This document shows, one piece after another, positions 59,930-64,000 of a stretch of 64,000 bases of DNA. The stretch comes from Chrysoperla carnea (taxonomy: Eukaryota > Arthropoda > Insecta > Neuroptera > Chrysopidae): assembly GCF_905475395.1 (NCBI RefSeq), contig NC_058338.1:72861435-72925434 (forward strand), given 5' to 3'. Position 1 is the stretch's first letter. Each line of letters starts with the position of its first letter. The notes beneath the pieces were generated by a model that worked only from the letters and a program-made list of their open reading frames with translations, made no database searches and was not told where the DNA came from. Position numbers and translations under genes: made by a program.

Positions 59930-62209
59930 TGTTGGTTCAAATACTTTTTTTTATATTACCTACTACAAAAAGAATTAAATGAATAATTTTATTTGTGATA
60001 GAAAAACATATTTGTATAGATTAATTAATGTGATAAAAATAATTAAAACGTGGACTTAATTCTTTATTTTTTGTAATTACAATCACCGATTTTCATATGT
60101 TATTAAATGTCAAAATCAATCTGACGTGTTGAGTGGTGAATAGACAGAGTAAACAAATGAATTTATTCGGCCATAAAGGTTGATTTATACATTTCGCGTT
60201 ATACGATATTCGAAAGGTTGGATTGAATCAAGATGAATAGACCTTTTTCACATTTTGTTTTCTTTTTTTTTAATGAAAGTAAATGTCTTGATAAATGGAC
60301 TAATTTTGATGATATGACCGAGAAAACAGACAATGAAAATCATTAAAATTCAAATTGGTGAAAACGATCCGGAAACACACGATGTTACACGAAGGTTGGT
60401 TTGACGTCATTTAAAGTTGATAACCATGGAGGTTATAAATAAGGAGGACGATTGCTATAGAAAATATTGTCCCCAAAATATGGAAAAAATAAGTGAGGCG
60501 CTGGGATCGCTAAGTTGTCTCATTAAAAGGGGGCTGTTGTGCGCTAATTTCAAATTATCTATCAACGTTTAATATACGCGTATACAATATCATTCAAAGG
60601 AAAAAAAAGCAAATAATGAAATTTTTATTTATTATTATTAACTAATGAATAAATTATAAATTCAACTACTTGTACTCATAAACAGCTAACTTCGCAGATA
60701 CTACTTACCGACGAAAACGCGGCTGGTGGCTGAAAAATGAACTATAAATTCTACAAATTCAGGGACAGACGTGCTAATGCTTTAGCACTGTTTAGCACGT
60801 AGCGGTCATAGAATATATAACCTAACGGGTAACGGCCGTCCTCCTTCTTTATAACCTCCATGTTGATAATAATGAAATATTAATACGACTGTTGCCAAAA
60901 AAAATCGTTTTAAATTATTTCAAATATTGTGACTTTTTTACAAGTTTTTTCATAGTATTTTTATTCTTAAAAATGCGTAATTTTCGAGTTACAGGCTCTA
61001 CTCGACCCATATTTTCAGAAAAATTATCAAAAAGCATTTCTGTTTTTCTTGAAAATGGCCTATTTTAATAATATATTCTAACCTGAAATTGATTAAGCAA
61101 GTTAAAAGAATATACCAGATGTTTATTACAGTTTATGCAAATCATTTTTTTAAATTATCCACCTACCTAACTCTATATTATCTTAGTTAAGAACAGAAAT
61201 TTACACTTCATTGACAATGGCCATTGTTTTAAATTTTTATTGTGATCGTATTAGACATGTGATTATAGGCTAAGTTTAGATTGGGTTACCAATGAACAGT
61301 GGCGTATATGATTTAGACTTTCAATACAATTAATTATCTTGGCACAAATAGCTAATTACCATCCCATTCCGTTAAATGAATTATCTGTATCTATATGATA
61401 AAAGAGAAACCGAAAGACGTTATATTCGAAGAGTATTATTTAGAGACCTTCTAATTAGGATATATTTTTCCTATAATGGTATAGAAATATTTTAACCATG
61501 CGAGAGATATTGTATCCAGAATTTGATCGCAAAAAATGCTGTCACTATACACTATATCTCATAGACATACTTTCAAGAAATTTATGATTTATGAAGAAAG
61601 TGTACGAAATTGTGGAGGTGCCTCTCCTTTGATTCACAGTATATCTGCTACCTATCTGCTTATGTTTCGCAATGCAACCATGTCGAAAAAGCCTCCTCGG
61701 GATTCCACATTTGGTGTGGAAAAATCCACTTTTGGTGGTTTACATTTACCTTGACTGAATTTAAAACATAGAGATAGTAAATGTATTTGCACGAGATAAT
61801 AGTAGAGTGCTGAGGTATCATTTCCTTTACGTCATCATAAGATACATGACTTACATTGAGACCGCTCTCACTTATGGCTAGCATAGGCACTCGCGCATTC
61901 TATTCTCATAACATCTTTATGATTTAAGATCATCTTAATTCAAAACCACGTGCAAATAGAACGATATTTTTGACTAGTATTAAAATCTCGATGAAGTCAA
62001 CTTCCATGAATTTCTCCGAACCAATACCGCGAAATTTTTTTTGACCATCCTTCTCTATATTTCTTCCTATAATTTATTTGTATAAGAATTGTAGCGAATT
62101 TTAAAAAAATAAGTTACCTTATAATAAGTAAAAAATTTATTTTTTATTTAAAAAGATAAATAATATTTTTAATTAAATAACAAGGTATTTTAAAATAAAC
62201 TAAAAAATT
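59930..62209. other. Spacer upstream of the mannosidase gene
   Basis: 2.3 kb that must hold the mannosidase promoter (near 59,930-60,200) and the 3' flank of the THEM6-like gene. One MITE lies at 60,425-60,862. Bases 60,870-62,200 are AT-rich; short frames around 61,536-61,890 look like repeat text and are not supported as genes. Confidence 0.45.
60425..60862. repeat. 438-bp MITE with 26-bp TIRs and TTGATAA flanks
   Basis: The left end CATGGAGGTTATAAATAAGG and the right end, in reverse complement CATGGAGGTTATAAAGAAGG, continue to AGGACG with a single mismatch. TTGATAAC (60,417-60,424) and TTGATAAT (60,863-60,870) flank it, an 8-bp target duplication with one difference, suggesting a hAT-type element. 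No coding capacity. Confidence 0.85.
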
Positions 62210-63880
62210 TCAGTCGTCTTTCTTTTCTCTTAATTTGGCGCTAGATATTTCTATACTTTCCAACCAATGATCCAATTCTGCTGGCTTTTCTGGATCTTTA
62301 TATTCATCACCAAGTAATGATTTCAATAAATCACAGACATTTACACCAACAATATTTTGTTTACTCAATGCTATTGCTCGTACAAAATTATCATTTAATG
62401 TTATGAATTGTTGCTCTAAGTACATAGCTTTTTCATCCCAATATACTAGCTGAAAAAATAATATAACTATGTAATAAAAGAAATACTTTTTAATTCACAG
62501 AGCTTCTACGCGGAATTTTTGAAGTGAAAACTTCTTTTGGCACGTTGAGCACTTTTTGGATGAACAAAAATCATGGAACTCGTCATTGTCATCGCGTGTG
62601 TTTGTAATTGAACTCTTCCTAAACGGATGGACCGATCTTAAGGAAATTTTTTTGTGTGTGTTCAAGTGGATACAAGGATGGTTTAGATTGACAATTCGGT
62701 CCACTACAAAATGATTTTGAGGATCACGCATCAAAAAAATTAAAACCCATGAAATAAATGTATTTATTTGCACTTCCACCATATTTATCTAGAATTGTGA
62801 ACAGCTATTTGAATAGCATTGAGGTATATTATTTATTATTATTCAGGTATTGTGATTAGGTATTTATTAGAGCTCCACTGCCGAAGGCTCCAGCCAGAAG
62901 GTCGACACTATCCATGACAAACAGAATATTTCTAATATTTACAAATGGCCCAGCACAAAACCAATGTAAAACAAATACTGTCAATTTTCCTAATAATTCT
63001 TTATAAAATAATTTCTAAATAAAAGTTATCATTGATTCAACACGAAAAATAACTACACGTTTACTGTAAAATTCAGTATATTAGCTTTTTTCGACGTTTT
63101 TATTTTCTTTCTTACTATTCGGTATGTTATCTATACAGTCTCTCCAAATTAAGCTAGAAATTAAGTGTTTAAGGTAATTGTAAAGGTTAAAGAATACAAA
63201 TCTTTAATTTACTTCAAACTTTGAGTTTTAATGTAACTGATTCTTTTTTAACAACGTTTTATTATTCGACAAAACGAGATTGAATCTTTCGTAAGAAGGG
63301 GGACACGGGTTTGAGAAATCTTATGGGTGGATCAAAAATCGTCATAATCATGCTATTACGCAATTAATGAATAGCCCCAAAAGTTCTCATCCCCCTTTGC
63401 GTTTTTTAAGATGGAAATATTATGTTTTCTTCTACACTCCCGTTAAATTGAGTTGCATAGTTATGCAAATTTTTATAATAGGTAGTTGAAATATGTTTTA
63501 ATACTTTTTGGTAGTGTCAACTCTCTAGCCTTTCCTGCCTCTTTATGTAGATATTTCATGTTTCTATAAAGGCAGCTAATAATAAGAAGTATTTAATGAG
63601 AGGGGAATGTAACTGTTGAAGCTCTGCTGCTTTTTTATTGTTTCATAGTTAAATAAGCAACTTACTTTAGTAATAATTTTGTAGGCAGTGAATATTGGTA
63701 TGGTTCTTCGATATCGAATATTTGATGCACCTTGCAACGCTGTACCGTCACGTTCAACAATACTTTTAAATAGACCACTTCGTTCGTAATATTGAAACCT
63801 TGCGAAATCTAATTCTCGTATATATCTTGCATTATTCATATGACGTAGGAATATATCCACATCTTGGGTTGTACAATATC
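62210..63880 (-). CDS. THEM6-like hotdog-fold protein (5' end outside window)
   Basis: Two 3' exons on the minus strand: 63880-63666 and 62449-62210, in phase, stop TGA at 62,210. The joined protein reads [67 protein letters not shown] and ends in [12 protein letters not shown]...KLREKKDD. The order and wording ([17 protein letters not shown]...F..Y...TK, W..K..YLE..F, HW...E.S..LR) match vertebrate THEM6, a single-pass ER membrane protein related to thioesterases, of uncertain catalytic activity and linked to lipid homeostasis. The N-terminal membrane anchor and earlier exons should lie beyond the right edge. It has the same orientation as the mannosidase gene. The intron (1.2 kb) holds repeat-like text at 62,495-62,782. 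Confidence 0.85.
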
Positions 63881-64000
63881 CTAAGAAAAAATATTAGTCA
63901 TTAATATTACGTTCTTCAGTTATTATGTTCAATTGAAAATTTCTGTATGATTTGAATATGAAAGATAAGTTTGAGGTAGCGACTGAAGAAACTGCTCCGG

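Noticed and set aside
61536-61890. Overlapping frames on both strands
   Set aside because: Short, mutually antisense, low-complexity edges; no motif, no splice sites.
62495-62782. 95-codon minus-strand frame in the THEM6-like intron
   Set aside because: Reads like dispersed-repeat text ([12 protein letters not shown]...) and does not join either neighbouring exon in phase; I cannot assign it to a family.
1-64000. CRISPR array, riboswitch, operon or bacterial insertion sequence
   Set aside because: The DNA is eukaryotic with spliced genes; no regularly spaced short repeats with unique spacers were seen.
1-64000. Retrovirus, LTR retrotransposon, Polinton or toxin gene
   Set aside because: No paired long terminal repeats and no protease, integrase, capsid, envelope or packaging-ATPase wording was found; the RNase H pieces belong to LINEs, judged by the following Cys/His cluster and simple 3' tails.

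Overview
The window is AT-rich nuclear DNA from an insect. The reasons are a cluster of ZAD-type C2H2 zinc-finger genes (the ZAD is an arthropod domain), many short introns with standard GT-AG ends, a complete Golgi alpha-mannosidase II gene, and a high load of short DNA transposons and LINE scraps. I do not place it below insect level. Exon ends were read by eye from splice consensus, reading phase and paralogue comparison. For every complete spliced gene the exon lengths sum to a multiple of three.

Bases 1-36,000 hold a zinc-finger cluster. There are five multi-exon ZAD-C2H2 genes: A (-, 3' part cut off by the left edge), B (-, 666 aa), C (+, 368 aa), D (-, 485 aa) and E (+, 493 aa). An intronless 15-finger C2H2 gene (+, 563 aa) lies between A and B. 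A and B share one ZAD type and C, D and E another. B/C and D/E are head-to-head pairs with about 0.9-1 kb between start codons, and C/D are tail-to-tail. Introns in the five genes repeatedly cut a finger just after its second cysteine. The last finger of B, C, D and E keeps the same base-contacting residues while the finger before it has diverged. All of them look like nuclear DNA-binding regulators; no target can be read from sequence.

Bases 36,000-47,800 are gene-poor and rich in foldback and TIR elements. They contain one candidate gene, a two-exon minus-strand gene for a 58-aa single-pass membrane peptide, which I regard as the most interesting item.

Bases 47,791-59,929 are one 15-exon minus-strand gene for Golgi alpha-mannosidase II (1,117 aa), with all zinc and catalytic motifs present. 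Bases 62,210-63,880 hold the two 3' exons of a THEM6-like hotdog-fold gene that continues past the right edge.

Introns and spacers contain: large foldback hairpins; pogo/Tigger-like, hAT-like and Harbinger-like non-autonomous elements, some with intact target-site duplications; a four-copy repeat family; fragments of at least two RNase H-encoding LINE subfamilies; a decayed mariner transposase; and a near-perfect palindrome made of two head-to-head tRNA-like sequences. I saw no retrovirus, LTR element or Polinton that I could support, and no CRISPR array.
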